DNA of 64,000 bases from Amycolatopsis echigonensis (lineage in GTDB: Bacteria; Actinomycetota; Actinomycetes; Mycobacteriales; Pseudonocardiaceae), in the NCBI RefSeq assembly GCF_014174495.1, contig NZ_JACJHR010000003.1, positions 177,618 to 241,617 on the forward strand, given 5' to 3'. The notes beneath the pieces are model-generated. The model did no database searches and was not told the origin of the DNA. It was given only the letters and a program-made list of their open reading frames with translations. The first letter of the stretch is position 1. Every line of letters starts with the position of its first letter. This document shows positions 16,531 through 27,000 of the stretch, piece by piece. The position numbers and the translations under genes are program-made.

Positions 16531-19265
16531 CAGGCGCTCCCGAGCCGGACGAGGTCGGCGAGCTGGTCGTCGGACAGTTCGGTGATCCAGTCCTCCCCCG
16601 CCCCGACGACCGCGTCGGCCAGCCCGCGCTTGGTTTCCAGCACCGCGGCGACGCGTTCCTCCAGCGTGCCCTCCGCGATCAGCCGGTGCACCTGCACCGG
16701 CCGGTCCTGGCCGATCCGGTACGCGCGGTCGGTGGCCTGGTCCTCCACCGCCGGGTTCCACCAGCGGTCGTAGTGGATCACGTGGGTGGCCTGGGTGAGG
16801 TTGAGCCCGACCCCGCCCGCCTTCAGCGACAACAGGAACACCGGCACCTCGCCGGACTGGAACGCCGCCACCATCTCGTCGCGCTGCTTCGGCCCGGCTT
16901 CTCCGGACAGCAGCGCGGTGGGCAGCCCGCGTTCGGCGAGCCGCCTCTCCAGCAACCGGCACAGCCGCACGTACTGGCTGAACACCAGCACGCTCTCGCC
17001 CTCGTCGAGGATGACGTCCAGCAGTTCCTCGAACGCGGCGAGCTTCCCCGACCGTCCGGTCAGCACTCCGGCGCTTTCCTTGAGGTAGTGCGCCGGATGG
17101 TTGCAGATCTGCTTGAGTTCGGTGAGCAGCTTCAGCACCTGGCCGCGCCGCTGCACCCCTTGCGCCTCCCGGATTTGCGCGAGGTTCTCCCGGACCACCG
17201 CCTCGTACAACGTGGTCTGCTCAGCGGTGAGCGGAACGTACCGGTCGGTCTCGGTTTTGCGGGGCAGTTCCGGTGCGATGTCCGGGTCGGTTTTGCGGCG
17301 GCGCAACAGAAACGGCCGGACCGTCGCGGCGAGCCTTCCGGTGACCGTCTCGTCCCGGTCCCGTTCGATCGGCCGCGCGACGGTGCGGCGGAACTTCTCC
17401 AGCGGGCCGAGCAGCCCCGGCGTGGTCCAGTCGAGCAGCGACCACAATTCGGTGAGCCGGTTCTCCACGGGCGTGCCGGTGAGCGCCACGCGGGCCGCCG
17501 CCGGCACCTGTCGCAGCTCTTTCGCCGTGGCGGACAACGGGTTCTTGACATGCTGCGCCTCGTCCGCGGCGACCATGCCCCAGTCCACTTCGGACAGCAG
17601 CTCCCGGTCCCGGCGCAGCACCCCGTACGTGGCCAGCACGACCTCGTCCGGGGCCAGGTCGTCGAGGTGCCGTCCGCCGCCGTGGAACCGGCGCACCGGC
17701 ACGTCGGGGGCGAACTTGCCGAACTCCCGTTCCCAGTTGCCCAGCAACGACGTCGGGCACAGCACGAGCGTCGGCCCCGCTGCCCGCGCGCGGCGGTGCA
17801 GGTGCAAGGCGATGAGCTGGATTGTCTTGCCCAGCCCCATATCGTCGGCGAGGCAGGCGCCAAGGCCGAGTTCGGTCATCGCGACAAGCCAGCCCAGACC
17901 GGCACGTTGATACGGACGCAGGGTGGCGGTGAGTCCTTCCGGTTCCGCGACGGGCGCGGGCTCCCTTTGCCGCAGGCGTTCGGCAAGCCCGGACAACGCC
18001 GGTTGCGGCGCGAACTCGACTCGTTCGCCGTCGACCTCCAGTTCGCCGGTGAGAGCCGCGGCCAACGCTTCGGCTCCGGTGAGCCGCGACCGCCGTGCCC
18101 GCATCCGCGCCAGCAGAGCGGGATCGAGTTTCACCCACTGGCCGCGCAGCCGGACCAGCGGACGTTTGGCCTCGGCGAGCGCCGCTACCTCCTCGTCGGT
18201 GAGTTCGCTGCCGCCGAGGCTGAGCCGCCAGCGGAATTCCAGCAGGCCGTTGAGCGGGAACGCGGGACCGGCTTCGCTCGCCGGGGACTGCGTGACGCTC
18301 GCCTTCGCCCGCACCTCGCCGGAGAAAAGATCCTTGGGCCAGAGGACTTCGATGCCCGCGCCGCCCAGATCGCGGGCGCCGGTGCCGAGCAGGTCGACGA
18401 CCTCGTCGTCGGACAGCGGGAGCGTGGTGGGCGCCGGTTCGGACAGGACCCGGCCCAGCGGCGGCCACGCTCGGGCGCCTCGCCGCAGGCCGAGCAGAAG
18501 CTGCGTTTCCACCTGGTCGCCCAGCCGGTGCAAGACCGCTTCCGGGGCGTCCCAGAGAGTGGCTGCTTCGACGACCAGGCTCGGTTCGAGAGTGGAGCGG
18601 ACGGCCAGGACTCCGGAGAATTCCTCGTCGGTCGCTTCGATCCGCAGGAGCAGCTGCGCGCCGTCCGGGCGGCGGGCTTCCAACTCGGTGAGCCAGGCCG
18701 CGCCGTCCGGATCCAGCAGCGTGGGCTGAGATTCCGCGAACGCCCCTCCCCCGGACCCGACCGCCGCCGCCGGACTGCGCACCAGCACGTCCGCCGCCGC
18801 GTCCCACACCGCGCGAACCAGCGATTCCGGCGAGTGCAGCCGGATCCGCTTGACGCCGGACAGCGGCAACGCGTGCGCTTCCGGCGGCAGCGCGGCCGCG
18901 AGCCCGCGCAGGAGTTCTTCGTCGGCCGCGTCGAGCGGACCCACTCGCCAGGTGCCCAGCCCGCTCGGGGTGGCAGCCGGACGCAACCGCCCGCGCGCCA
19001 CGAGATTCACCCCGGCGTTGACCACCGCCGACCACGCCGCCAGCGCCGGACTGGTTTCATCCGGCACGGCGAGCAGCCGCGGGATGGCCTTCGCCAGCGG
19101 CACGAGCCGCGCCACCACCTCGGTGCGGGCGAATTTCCCGCCGCCGGGCAGGACGAGCTGGATCGGGGTGTCCCCCTCGATCTCGTCGCCCCACAGCGCC
19201 AGGACTCCCTCTCGCGGGGGATCAGAGGGGAGGTAGGTGGCTTGGGTGGTCTGGTCGAACTCCAC
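16530..19265 (-). CDS. SNF2/RapA-type DEAD/DEAH helicase
   Basis: A 911-residue helicase. A divergent N-terminal half (residues ~1-440) includes the bacterial SNF2-associated region; the two RecA lobes follow. Motif I is DDMGLGKTIQL at ~469, motif II is DEAQ in VAADEAQHVKNP at ~565, with LTGTPVENRLTELWSLLD, then QYVRLCRLLERRL, GGVGLNLTQATHVIHYDRWWNP at ~815 and the Q/R-rich motif AYRIGQDRPVQVHRLI. It is an ATP-driven DNA translocase. The GTG start lies ~35 bases from a dispersed repeat. It is the first gene of the operon with the SWIM protein. Confidence 0.9.
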   Translation of the reverse strand: MEFDQTTQATYLPSDPPREGVLALWGDEIEGDTPIQLVLPGGGKFARTEVVARLVPLAKAIPRLLAVPDETSPALAAWSAVVNAGVNLVARGRLRPAATPSGLGTWRVGPLDAADEELLRGLAAALPPEAHALPLSGVKRIRLHSPESLVRAVWDAAADVLVRSPAAAVGSGGGAFAESQPTLLDPDGAAWLTELEARRPDGAQLLLRIEATDEEFSGVLAVRSTLEPSLVVEAATLWDAPEAVLHRLGDQVETQLLLGLRRGARAWPPLGRVLSEPAPTTLPLSDDEVVDLLGTGARDLGGAGIEVLWPKDLFSGEVRAKASVTQSPASEAGPAFPLNGLLEFRWRLSLGGSELTDEEVAALAEAKRPLVRLRGQWVKLDPALLARMRARRSRLTGAEALAAALTGELEVDGERVEFAPQPALSGLAERLRQREPAPVAEPEGLTATLRPYQRAGLGWLVAMTELGLGACLADDMGLGKTIQLIALHLHRRARAAGPTLVLCPTSLLGNWEREFGKFAPDVPVRRFHGGGRHLDDLAPDEVVLATYGVLRRDRELLSEVDWGMVAADEAQHVKNPLSATAKELRQVPAAARVALTGTPVENRLTELWSLLDWTTPGLLGPLEKFRRTVARPIERDRDETVTGRLAATVRPFLLRRRKTDPDIAPELPRKTETDRYVPLTAEQTTLYEAVVRENLAQIREAQGVQRRGQVLKLLTELKQICNHPAHYLKESAGVLTGRSGKLAAFEELLDVILDEGESVLVFSQYVRLCRLLERRLAERGLPTALLSGEAGPKQRDEMVAAFQSGEVPVFLLSLKAGGVGLNLTQATHVIHYDRWWNPAVEDQATDRAYRIGQDRPVQVHRLIAEGTLEERVAAVLETKRGLADAVVGAGEDWITELSDDQLADLVRLGSA

Positions 19266-19299
19266 CCACGCACGGTAACGGGTGGGGCCGACAATTCTG

Positions 19300-19506
19300 C
19301 TCGTCGCCTGGCGGCGACATTGCCGTGAATGGTGCGTAGGGCACCCCGAAGCTGGATTGTGCTGACGGTCTGGGGGTGCTTGTCAAGGCGGGAAAGATGC
19401 CTTGACAAGCACCCCCAGACCGCAGGGAGGCTTCGTATCGGGGTGCGGGGGAGGGGCTGGGTGCCTCGATGGTTGGGTGCAGCGGTTGCGGTTTGCGGGT
19501 GGGGCG
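19300..19506 (+). repeat. Dispersed ~200-bp repeat, copy R1
   Basis: This stretch is highly similar to the reverse complement of 47118-47317. Its core is an 18-bp-plus inverted repeat: GGTCTGGGGGTGCTTGTCAA ... TTGACAAGCACCCCCAGACC around 19377-19422, with GGCGGGAAAGATGCC as the centre. Shared flanks include GGCACCCCGAAG, GAGGCTTCGTATCGGGGTGC and GTGCCTCGAT. It has no reading frame. It fills the gap between the SNF2 start and the kstR stop and may also act as the kstR terminator. Confidence 0.85.
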
Positions 19507-19513
19507 TGGACGG

Positions 19514-20143
19514 CTACTTGTCCAGGAGCAGGTGGACGGAGAGCTCCAGGCGGCTGGCCACGTCGGCGGCGGAGGCGCGGCGGGTCACCCAGGCGACCAG
19601 GTTCGCCATCCACACGTCGGCCACCACGTGGAAGATGTCGCGGTCCGCCTCGGTGGGGTCCTCGATGCCCATCGCGCTCGCGAACATGTCCTCCATCAGC
19701 CGGCCGACCAGCTCGACCTCGGCGGCCGCGGACGTGTCGGCGAACATGAACGCGCGCACCATCGCCTCGGTGAGGTGCGGATCGCGCTGCATCAGGCGGG
19801 TGTTGCGGCCCAGCACGAACATCAGGCGTTCGGCGGGGGTCTCGCCGGGGATCGCGCTGCGCTGGATCTTCTCGTGCGCGGCCTCGAACTGCTGCGCCAG
19901 ACCCGACACGAGCAGGTGGATCTTCGACGGGAAATACCGGTACAGCGTGCCCAGCGCGACGTCGGCCTTCTCGGCGACCGCGCGCATCTGCACCGCGTCG
20001 TAGCCGCCCTTGGAGGCCAGCGAGAGCGTCGCGTCGATGATGCGGCGGCGGCGGTCCCGCTGGGCCGCGGAGCCCAGTTCCTCGCCCATCGCGCCGAGGC
20101 CGTTCGCCCGCGTTTTCGCCGGCGTCTTCGCCTTCCCCGGCAT
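19514..20143 (-). CDS. kstR: TetR-family repressor of steroid catabolism, KstR
   Basis: A 209-residue TetR protein whose N-terminal domain reads RRRRIIDATLSLASKGGYDA, VQMRAVAEKADVALGTLYRYFPSKIHLL; the second stretch is near-identical to mycobacterial KstR in my recollection. KstR represses cholesterol uptake and degradation genes and is released by a 3-oxo-cholestenoyl CoA thioester. Like in mycobacteria it is divergent from a fused fadE34-type gene. Start: ATG 20143 has GGAGGGG six bases upstream; a GTG at 20164 is possible but would cover that site. It probably represses itself through the box at 20178-20191. Confidence 0.93.
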   Translation of the reverse strand: MPGKAKTPAKTRANGLGAMGEELGSAAQRDRRRRIIDATLSLASKGGYDAVQMRAVAEKADVALGTLYRYFPSKIHLLVSGLAQQFEAAHEKIQRSAIPGETPAERLMFVLGRNTRLMQRDPHLTEAMVRAFMFADTSAAAEVELVGRLMEDMFASAMGIEDPTEADRDIFHVVADVWMANLVAWVTRRASAADVASRLELSVHLLLDK

Positions 20144-20177
20144 GCCATTCCCCTCCGTCGCCACGCAAGCAGCCTTG

Positions 20178-20191
20178 CGGAACTCGTTCCA
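20178..20191. promoter_or_regulatory. KstR operator, kstR-proximal
   Basis: CGGAACTCGTTCCA matches TnnAACnnGTTnnA except that the first base is C. It lies 35 bases upstream of the kstR ATG, fitting autorepression. Confidence 0.7.
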
Positions 20192-20254
20192 GTTTCCGGC
20201 TTAGCGTACCTGCCCTGAAGAAAGGTTCAACTCTCGACCGCCTGGCGGAAAAAC

Positions 20255-20268
20255 TGCAACACGTTCTA
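20255..20268. promoter_or_regulatory. KstR operator, fadE34-proximal
   Basis: TGCAACACGTTCTA matches the KstR consensus at all fixed positions and lies 40 bases upstream of the fadE34 ATG. Confidence 0.85.
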
Positions 20269-20307
20269 CACTCGCGAGTAGCTCTGTACCCCGCGAGGAG
20301 GAGACCG

Positions 20308-22308
20308 ATGCCGGTCGCGCTCACCGAGGAACAATCCGCGCTCGCCGCCGCCGTGCGGGACTGGGCGGCGGCGCACGATCCCGTCGGCGCGGTGCGCGCG
20401 GCCGAAACTACTGGTGCCAGCCTGCCGGAGGGGTTCACCGCGCTCGGCCTCACTGGCATCGCGCTGCCGGCGTCGGTGAACGGCGCGGACGGGACTGTCG
20501 CGGATCTCGCGGCCGGGCTCGCAGCCGCGGCGGAAGCGCTGGTGCCGGGGCCGCTGCTGAGCACCGCGCTGGCCGGGCTGTTGCTCGCGGAGCATTCGAA
20601 GGAACTCGCCGCCGAGATCGCCGACGGCACCGCGCAGGTCGCGGTGCAGTTGGAAGAATCGGCGACCATACCCGGCGCGGACGCCGAGTCGTGGCTGCTC
20701 GTGCCGCGCGGCGAACAGTACGTCCTGGCCCCGCCCGGGCAGGCGGTGGAACCGTTGGCCCCCTTCGACTTTTCCCGGTCGCTGGGGCGCGTGAAGGCCG
20801 ACGTGCCGGGCGAGGTCCTGGACCTGCCGGACGTCCGCGATCTCGCGGCGACGCTCGCGGTCGCGGAAGCGGCGGGCGTGGCGCGCTGGTGCCTGACGAC
20901 GGCGGTCGAGTACGCCAAGGTCCGCGAGCAATTCGGGCAGGTGATCGGCGCTTTCCAGGCGGTGAAACACCTCTGCGCGGAGATGCTGTGCCGCACCGAA
21001 GCGGCCGAGGCATTGGCGTGGGACGCGGCTTCGGCGGTCGGCGATCCGCTGGCCGCCGCGAGCGCTGCGGCGGTGGCGTTGGACGCTGCCGTCGAGAACG
21101 CGAAGGACTGCATCCAGGTACTAGGCGGAATCGGGTTCACCTGGGAGCACGAAGCGCACCTGTATCTGCGACGCGCGTTGGCGTTGCGGCAGTGGCTCGG
21201 CGGTTCGCAGCGCTGGCGGAAGCGAGCCGCGGACCTGGCGCTGGCCGGGAAGCGGCGGACACTCGGCGTCGAGGTCGGCGAGGACGCCGAGGTGACGCGG
21301 CGGGTCGCGGAAATCGCTGCGCTGCCGGAAGAAAACCGCCGCACCGCACTCGCGGACTCGGGATTGCTGGCCCCGCATTGGCCCGAGCCCTACGGCCTGG
21401 GCGCGGACGCGGCGACGCAGCTGCGGATCGACGCCGCGTTGGCAGCGGCGGACATCCGGCGGCCGGACCTGGTGATCGGCGGCTGGGCGGTGCCGACCAT
21501 TCTCGCGCACGGCACCGACGACCAGCGCGAACGTTTCGCCAAGCCGACCCTTCGCGGCGAGGTGACGTGGTGTCAGCTGTTCAGCGAACCCGGTGCCGGC
21601 TCGGATCTCGCGTCGCTGCGCACCGTCGCGCGCCGGACGGACGGCGGGTGGCTGCTGACCGGGCAGAAGGTGTGGACGTCGCTCGCCCACGAAGCGGATT
21701 GGGCGATCTGCCTCGCTCGCACCGACCCAGATGTGCCTAAGCACAAGGGAATCACGTACTTCCTGGTCGACATGCACGCAGCCGGAATCACGACGCGGCC
21801 GCTGCGCGAGATCACCGGGCGGAGCGTCTTCAACGAGGTCTTCCTGGACGACGTGTTCGTTCCGGACGCCGATGTCGTCGGCGAACCCGGCGCGGGCTGG
21901 AAGCTCGCGCGCACGACACTGGCGAATGAACGCGTCGCACTGGGCCGCGGCTCGGCGGTGGGCGAGAACGTGGAGGCACTGCTGGAATCCGCGCCCGCGG
22001 ACGTGGATCGCGACCGGCTCGGCGCGTTGATCGCACAAGGCAGCGCGTGCTCGGTACTCGACCTGCGAGCCACCCTGCGCCGGCTGGACGGCCTCGGGCC
22101 GGGCGCGGAATCGTCGGTGGCGAAGCTGCTCGGGGTACGGCATCGGCAGGAAACGGCCGAGTTCGCCCTCGATCTCGAGCCGGAATTAGTCGCGGAAACC
22201 CCGGCGGCACAAGAGTTCCTGCTGACCCGCTGCCTGTCCATCGCGGGCGGCACCACGCAAGTCCTGCTGTCCGCCGCCGCGGAACGCGTGCTCGGCCTCC
22301 CCCGCTGA
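20308..22308 (+). CDS. fadE34: Fused two-domain acyl-CoA dehydrogenase FadE34-like (ChsE3)
   Basis: A 666-residue fusion of two acyl-CoA dehydrogenase protomers. Residues ~1-315 resemble FadE28 (VREQFGQVIGAFQAVKHLCAEM, VLGGIGFTWEHEAHLYLRRA). Residues ~320-666 resemble FadE29 (WCQLFSEPGAGSDLASLRT, LLTGQKVWTS, DPDVPKHKGITYFLVD, CLSIAGGTTQVLLSAAAER). The family desaturates five-carbon steroid side-chain CoA esters as a single-gene equivalent of the paired dehydrogenases. A strong site GAGGAGGAG precedes ATG 20308. Divergent from kstR with two operators between them, exactly as in mycobacteria. Confidence 0.88.
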   Translation: MPVALTEEQSALAAAVRDWAAAHDPVGAVRAAETTGASLPEGFTALGLTGIALPASVNGADGTVADLAAGLAAAAEALVPGPLLSTALAGLLLAEHSKELAAEIADGTAQVAVQLEESATIPGADAESWLLVPRGEQYVLAPPGQAVEPLAPFDFSRSLGRVKADVPGEVLDLPDVRDLAATLAVAEAAGVARWCLTTAVEYAKVREQFGQVIGAFQAVKHLCAEMLCRTEAAEALAWDAASAVGDPLAAASAAAVALDAAVENAKDCIQVLGGIGFTWEHEAHLYLRRALALRQWLGGSQRWRKRAADLALAGKRRTLGVEVGEDAEVTRRVAEIAALPEENRRTALADSGLLAPHWPEPYGLGADAATQLRIDAALAAADIRRPDLVIGGWAVPTILAHGTDDQRERFAKPTLRGEVTWCQLFSEPGAGSDLASLRTVARRTDGGWLLTGQKVWTSLAHEADWAICLARTDPDVPKHKGITYFLVDMHAAGITTRPLREITGRSVFNEVFLDDVFVPDADVVGEPGAGWKLARTTLANERVALGRGSAVGENVEALLESAPADVDRDRLGALIAQGSACSVLDLRATLRRLDGLGPGAESSVAKLLGVRHRQETAEFALDLEPELVAETPAAQEFLLTRCLSIAGGTTQVLLSAAAERVLGLPR

Positions 22309-22312
22309 AGGT

Positions 22313-22363
22313 CCGTGAAGGGCTCCTTGGGGGAATCTGATTCCCTCAAGGAGCCCTTCACGG
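22313..22363. terminator. REP-like hairpin E1 between convergent genes
   Basis: A 51-base near-perfect palindrome: arms of 25 bases starting CCGTGAAGGGCTCCTTG and ending CAAGGAGCCCTTCACGG, one G-T wobble and a one-base centre. It starts 5 bases after the fadE34 stop and ends 5 bases before the stop of the convergent oxidoreductase, so it likely terminates both. Related hairpins follow the stops at 47005 and 63748. Confidence 0.8.
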
Positions 22364-22367
22364 CGCG

Positions 22368-23204
22368 TCACTCGGCTCGGAAAGCGGCGGCGAGGCGGGC
22401 GTATTCGTCCAGCAGCTCCAGCGTTTCCGCCTCCGGCAGCGTCGGCAGCATGAACCCGTACTGGTTCAGCCCGGCGTCGGCGTACTGCTTGATCGCGTCC
22501 GCGTCGGCCGGTCCGCCGAAGAGCTGCGACGGCATGTCCGCGCGCCCCGCTTCGGCCAGCCGCTGCCGCACGCGGCGCACCTCGTCCGGCGTCACCGCCG
22601 GGTTCGGGATCCAGCCGTCGCCGTGCTCGATCAGCCGCTTCAGCGCCGCGTCGCTCGCGCCGCCGACGTAAATCGGCGGATGCGGCGTCTGCACCGGCTT
22701 CGGCCACGCGAAGAACGGGTCGAAGTCCAGGTGCTTGCCGTGGAACTCGGCCTGCTCCTGCGTCCAGATCTCCTTCAGCACCTGGATCTGCTCGTTCAGC
22801 AGCCCGCCGCGGGTCTTCGGATCGGTGCCGTGGTTGACCATTTCCTCCCGGTTCCAGCCGGCTCCGACGCCGAAGACGACCCGCCCGCGCGACACCAGGT
22901 CGAGCGACGCCACCTCCTTGGCGGTGTGGATGACGTCGCGCTGGATCAGCAGCGCGACACCGGTGCCCAGCACCAGGTTGGAAGTGTTCACCGCGGCCGC
23001 GGTCAGCGCCACGAACGGGTCGAGGGTGCGGTAGTAGACCCGCGGCAGCTCGCCTCCGCTGGGGTACGGCGTTTCGCGGCTCGCCGGGATGTGCGAGTGC
23101 TCCGCGAGGAAGAGCGACGCGAACCCGCGCTCCTCCGCTGCCTCGCCCAGCACGTCGGGCCGGATGCCTTCGTCGGTCACGAACGTCGAGATCCCGAAAT
23201 CCAT
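22368..23204 (-). CDS. LLM-class F420-dependent oxidoreductase
   Basis: A 278-residue luciferase-like monooxygenase family protein. Features are MDFGISTFVTDEGI, FLAEHSHIP, LGTGVALLIQRDVIHTAKEVASLDLVSRGRVVFGVGAGWN (the deazaflavin/flavin-binding core) and PIYVGGASDAALKR. It fits the F420-dependent TIGR03619-like subgroup. The substrate is unknown; its nearness to fadE34 and kstR allows but does not show a steroid role. AAGGAGG stands 4 bases before the ATG. Divergent from the methyltransferase at 23313. Confidence 0.85.
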   Translation of the reverse strand: MDFGISTFVTDEGIRPDVLGEAAEERGFASLFLAEHSHIPASRETPYPSGGELPRVYYRTLDPFVALTAAAVNTSNLVLGTGVALLIQRDVIHTAKEVASLDLVSRGRVVFGVGAGWNREEMVNHGTDPKTRGGLLNEQIQVLKEIWTQEQAEFHGKHLDFDPFFAWPKPVQTPHPPIYVGGASDAALKRLIEHGDGWIPNPAVTPDEVRRVRQRLAEAGRADMPSQLFGGPADADAIKQYADAGLNQYGFMLPTLPEAETLELLDEYARLAAAFRAE

Positions 23205-23312
23205 GCCTCCTTCTACTCCGCGGATCGGGCAGGTATTCCCGCCGGCTGTTGACAGATCACCCGTCCCGTCCGCTAGCGTTAAATCATCACCCGTTGAATA
23301 GGGAGGCTCCGG

Positions 23313-24017
23313 ATGGACGTGACGGACGTCGACTTCGAGGAGATGTACCAAGGCAAGACCCCGATCGGGGAGAAGGTCCCGTGGGACATCGACGGCCCGC
23401 AGCCCGCGGTGGTCGCGCTCGAAGCGGACGGCGGATTCCACGGCGAAGTGCTCGACATCGGGTGCGGCTTCGGCGAAAACGCGATGTACCTCGCGTCCCG
23501 CGGACACCGGGTAACCGGTCTCGACGGTGCGCCTACCGCGCTCGCACGGGCCCGCGAAACTGCCGCGAAGCGCGGCCTGGACGTCACCTTCGACCAGGCC
23601 GACGCAACCCGCCTCGAAGGGTACGAAGGCCGCTTCGACTCGGTGTTGGACAGCGCGCTCTACCACTGCCTCGACGAAGAACAGCGGCACGCGTATGTGG
23701 CGGCACTCGTGCGCGCGACCAAGCCCGGCGCACGGCTGAACATCTTCTGCTTCTCCGACGAGGTACCGGCGAACTTCCCGGTGCCGTACCGGATCACCGA
23801 GCAGAATCTGCGCGAAACGGTCGGCAACGGCTGGACGATCAGCGTGCTCGAACCCGCCGTCTACACCACCGCGATGAGCCGCGAGGGCCTCATCGCCGCG
23901 GTCTCCGCTGTCTCCCCGGACGAGAAACCGGACCCGACCTCGCTCGACTCGCTGGACGTCGACGAGCAGGGCCGGGTCCTCGTCCCGATGTGGCGGCTGG
24001 CCGCCGACCGGGCGTGA
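23313..24017 (+). CDS. Class I SAM-dependent methyltransferase
   Basis: A 234-residue methyltransferase with motif I VLDIGCGFGENAMYLASRG at ~48-66, motif II acidic residue in VTGLDGAP, and DQADATRL and FDSVLDSALYHCL for motifs III-IV. It is close to the thiopurine/tellurite-type small-molecule methyltransferases. The substrate is unknown. GGGAGG precedes the ATG by about 7 bases and TTGACA at ~23249 could be a -35 element. It converges on icmF, 3 bases apart. Confidence 0.8.
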   Translation: MDVTDVDFEEMYQGKTPIGEKVPWDIDGPQPAVVALEADGGFHGEVLDIGCGFGENAMYLASRGHRVTGLDGAPTALARARETAAKRGLDVTFDQADATRLEGYEGRFDSVLDSALYHCLDEEQRHAYVAALVRATKPGARLNIFCFSDEVPANFPVPYRITEQNLRETVGNGWTISVLEPAVYTTAMSREGLIAAVSAVSPDEKPDPTSLDSLDVDEQGRVLVPMWRLAADRA

Positions 24018-24020
24018 CGG

Positions 24021-27000
24021 TCAGACGTTGCGCCGGTACTGGCCGCCGACCTCGAAGAACGCCTCGGTGATCTGACCGAGCGAGCACACCCGCGCGGCAT
24101 CCATCAGCACGTCGAACAGGTTGCCGCCGCGGGTGGCCGCGTCGCGCAGCGCCTTCAGCGCCTGCTGGGCCTCCTCGCGGTGCCCCTGCTGGAAATCGGC
24201 GAGCCTGCGCAACTGCGACTGCTTCTCGTCCTCGGTCGCGCGGGCCAGCTCCACCTCGACGTCGTCCTCCCCCGCCTTCGGGTTGCGGAACGTGTTGACG
24301 CCGACGATCGGCAGCGAGCCGTCGTGCTTCTTGCGTTCGTACAGCAGCGATTCGTCCTGGATCCGGCCGCGCTGGTAACCGGTCTCCATCGCGCCGAGCA
24401 CGCCGCCGCGTTCGGAGATCCGGTCGAACTCCGTGAGCACGGCCTCCTCGACCAGGTCGGTCAGCTCGTCGATGATGAACGAGCCCTGCAGCGGGTTCTC
24501 GTTCTTCGACAGGCCCCATTCCTTGTTGATGATCATCTGGATGGCCATCGCGCGACGCACCGACGATTCGCTCGGCGTGGTGATCGCCTCGTCGAACGCG
24601 TTGGTGTGCAAGGAGTTCGCGTTGTCGTACAGCGCGCACAGCGCCTGCAGCGTGGTGCGGATGTCGTTGAAGCTCATCTCCTGCGCGTGCAGCGAACGGC
24701 CGGAGGTCTGCACGTGGTACTTGAGCTTCTGCGACCGGTCGTTCGCGCCGTACCGCTCGCGCATCGCCACGGCCCAGATCCGCCGCGCGACCCGGCCGAG
24801 CACCGAGTACTCCGCGTCCATCCCGTTGGAGAAGAAGAACGACAGGTTCGGCGCGAAATCGTCGATGTCCATGCCGCGCGCCAGGTACGACTCCACGTAG
24901 GTGAACCCGTTGGCGAGCGTGAAGGCCAGCTGCGAGATCGGGTTCGCCCCGGCCTCCGCGATGTGGTAGCCGGAGATCGACACCGAGTAGAAGTTGCGCA
25001 CCCCGTGCTCGATGAACCACTCCTGGATGTCCGCCATCATCCGGAGGCTGAACTCGGTCGAGAAGATGCAGGTGTTCTGGCCCTGGTCTTCCTTGAGGAT
25101 GTCCGCCTGCACGGTGCCGCGGACGTTGCGCAGCGTCCACTCGCGCAGTTCGGCGGCCTCGGTCTCGGACGGCTCGCGTCCGTGCTCCTCGCGGAACGCG
25201 GCGAACTTCTGGTCGATCGCGGTGTTCAGGAAGAACGCGAGGATCGTCGGGGCGGGGCCGTTGATCGTCATCGACACCGAGGTGTTCGGCGCGGTCAGGT
25301 CGAAACCGTCATAGAGCGCCTTCATGTCGTCCAGCGTCGCGATGGAGACGCCCGAGGTGCCGACCTTGCCGTAGATGTCCGGGCGGGTGTCCGGGTCGTG
25401 GCCGTAGAGCGTGACCGAGTCGAACGCCGTCGACAGCCGCTTGGCCTCGGAATCGGCGGACAGCAGCTTGAACCGGCGGTTGGTGCGGAACGCGTCGCCC
25501 TCGCCGGCGAACATCCGCGCCGGGTCCTCGCCCTCGCGCTTGAAGGGGAACACGCCCGCGGTGTACGGGAAGTAGCCGGGCAGGTTTTCCCGGCGCAGGA
25601 AGGAAAGCAGCTCGCCGGACTCGGTGTAGCGCGGCAACGCGACGCGCGGGATCCGGTTGCCGGACAGGGTTTCCCGCCACAGCTGGGTGTGCAGCTCCTT
25701 GTCCCGGATCTTCACTACCAGCTCGTCCTGCCGGTAGTCCGCGGCGAGCGCCCGGAACCGCTCGAGGAGCTTGGTCGTCTCGCCGTCCACATCGGACTCC
25801 GCGGCGGCGAGCAGCCCGTCCAGCGCGTCGGTGTTCGCGTCCGCTTCGGCCAGCGCGGCCTTGGCCGCGGCCAGGTGCTCGCGCTTGCGGACCGCGGCGA
25901 CCTGCTTCTCGGTCTGCTCGTGGTACCCGCGCACCGTCTCGGAAATCTCCGCGAGGTAGCGCGCCCGGTTGCCCGGGATGATCGTGCTGGCGTCCGTCGA
26001 GACCTTGCCCGACACCGCCGGCAGCGTACCGGCCGACACCGACAGCCCGCGGTCGGCGAGCACGTCGCGCAGGTGCTGGTACAACGCGGTCACGCCGTCG
26101 TCGTTGAACTTTGCCGCGCTCGTGCCGTACACCGGCATGTCCTCCGGCGCGGAGCCGAATGCCTCGCGGTTGCGCACCAACTGGCGCGCTACGTCACGAC
26201 GCGCGTCCTCGGCGCCGCGGCGCTCGAACTTGTTGATCGCGACCACGTCGGCGAAGTCGAGCATGTCGATCTTCTCCAGCTGCGACGCGGCGCCGAACTC
26301 CGGCGTCATCACGTACAGCGATTCGTCCACGTAGTCGACGATGCCCGCGTCGCCCTGGCCGATGCCCGGCGTCTCCACGATCACCAGGTCGTACCCGGCC
26401 GCCTTGCACGCCAGGATCGATTCCTTGAGCCCGGCCGGGATTTCGCCGCTGGTGGTGCGGGTGGCGAGCGAACGGAAGTACACCGGCGAGCCGTCGAGGC
26501 AGTTCATCCGGATCCGGTCGCCGAGCAGCGCGCCGCCGCCCTTGCGCCGCGACGGGTCCACCGCGAGCACGGCGATGCGCAGCTTGTCTTCCTGGTCGAG
26601 GCGGAAGCGGCGGATGAGCTCGTCGGTCAGCGACGATTTGCCGGAACCGCCGGTGCCGGTGATGCCGAGAACCGGCACCCGCCGCTTTTCGGCGGCCTCG
26701 GTGATCGCCGACAGCCATTCGGCAGGCAGGTTTTCGCGCTGCAGCTGGGTGATCACCCGCGCGAGCGCCGGCACCTCGCCGGACAGCAGCTTGTCGACCG
26801 AGGCGGGCGGCTGTGCGGACAGGTCGCTGTCGCAGGCCTTGATCATCATGTTGATCATGCCCGGCAGGCCCATCTCGTAGCCGTCTTCCGGCGAGAAGAT
26901 CCGCGCCACGCCGCGCGAATGCAGCAGGTCGATCTCCTCGCGCACGATGACGCCGCCCCCGCCGCCGAACACCTTGATGTGCCCCGCGCCGCGCTCGTTC

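Noticed and set aside
16686..19328. 880-codon open frame on the plus strand
   Set aside because: Antisense to the SNF2 helicase; no motifs, mirror composition.
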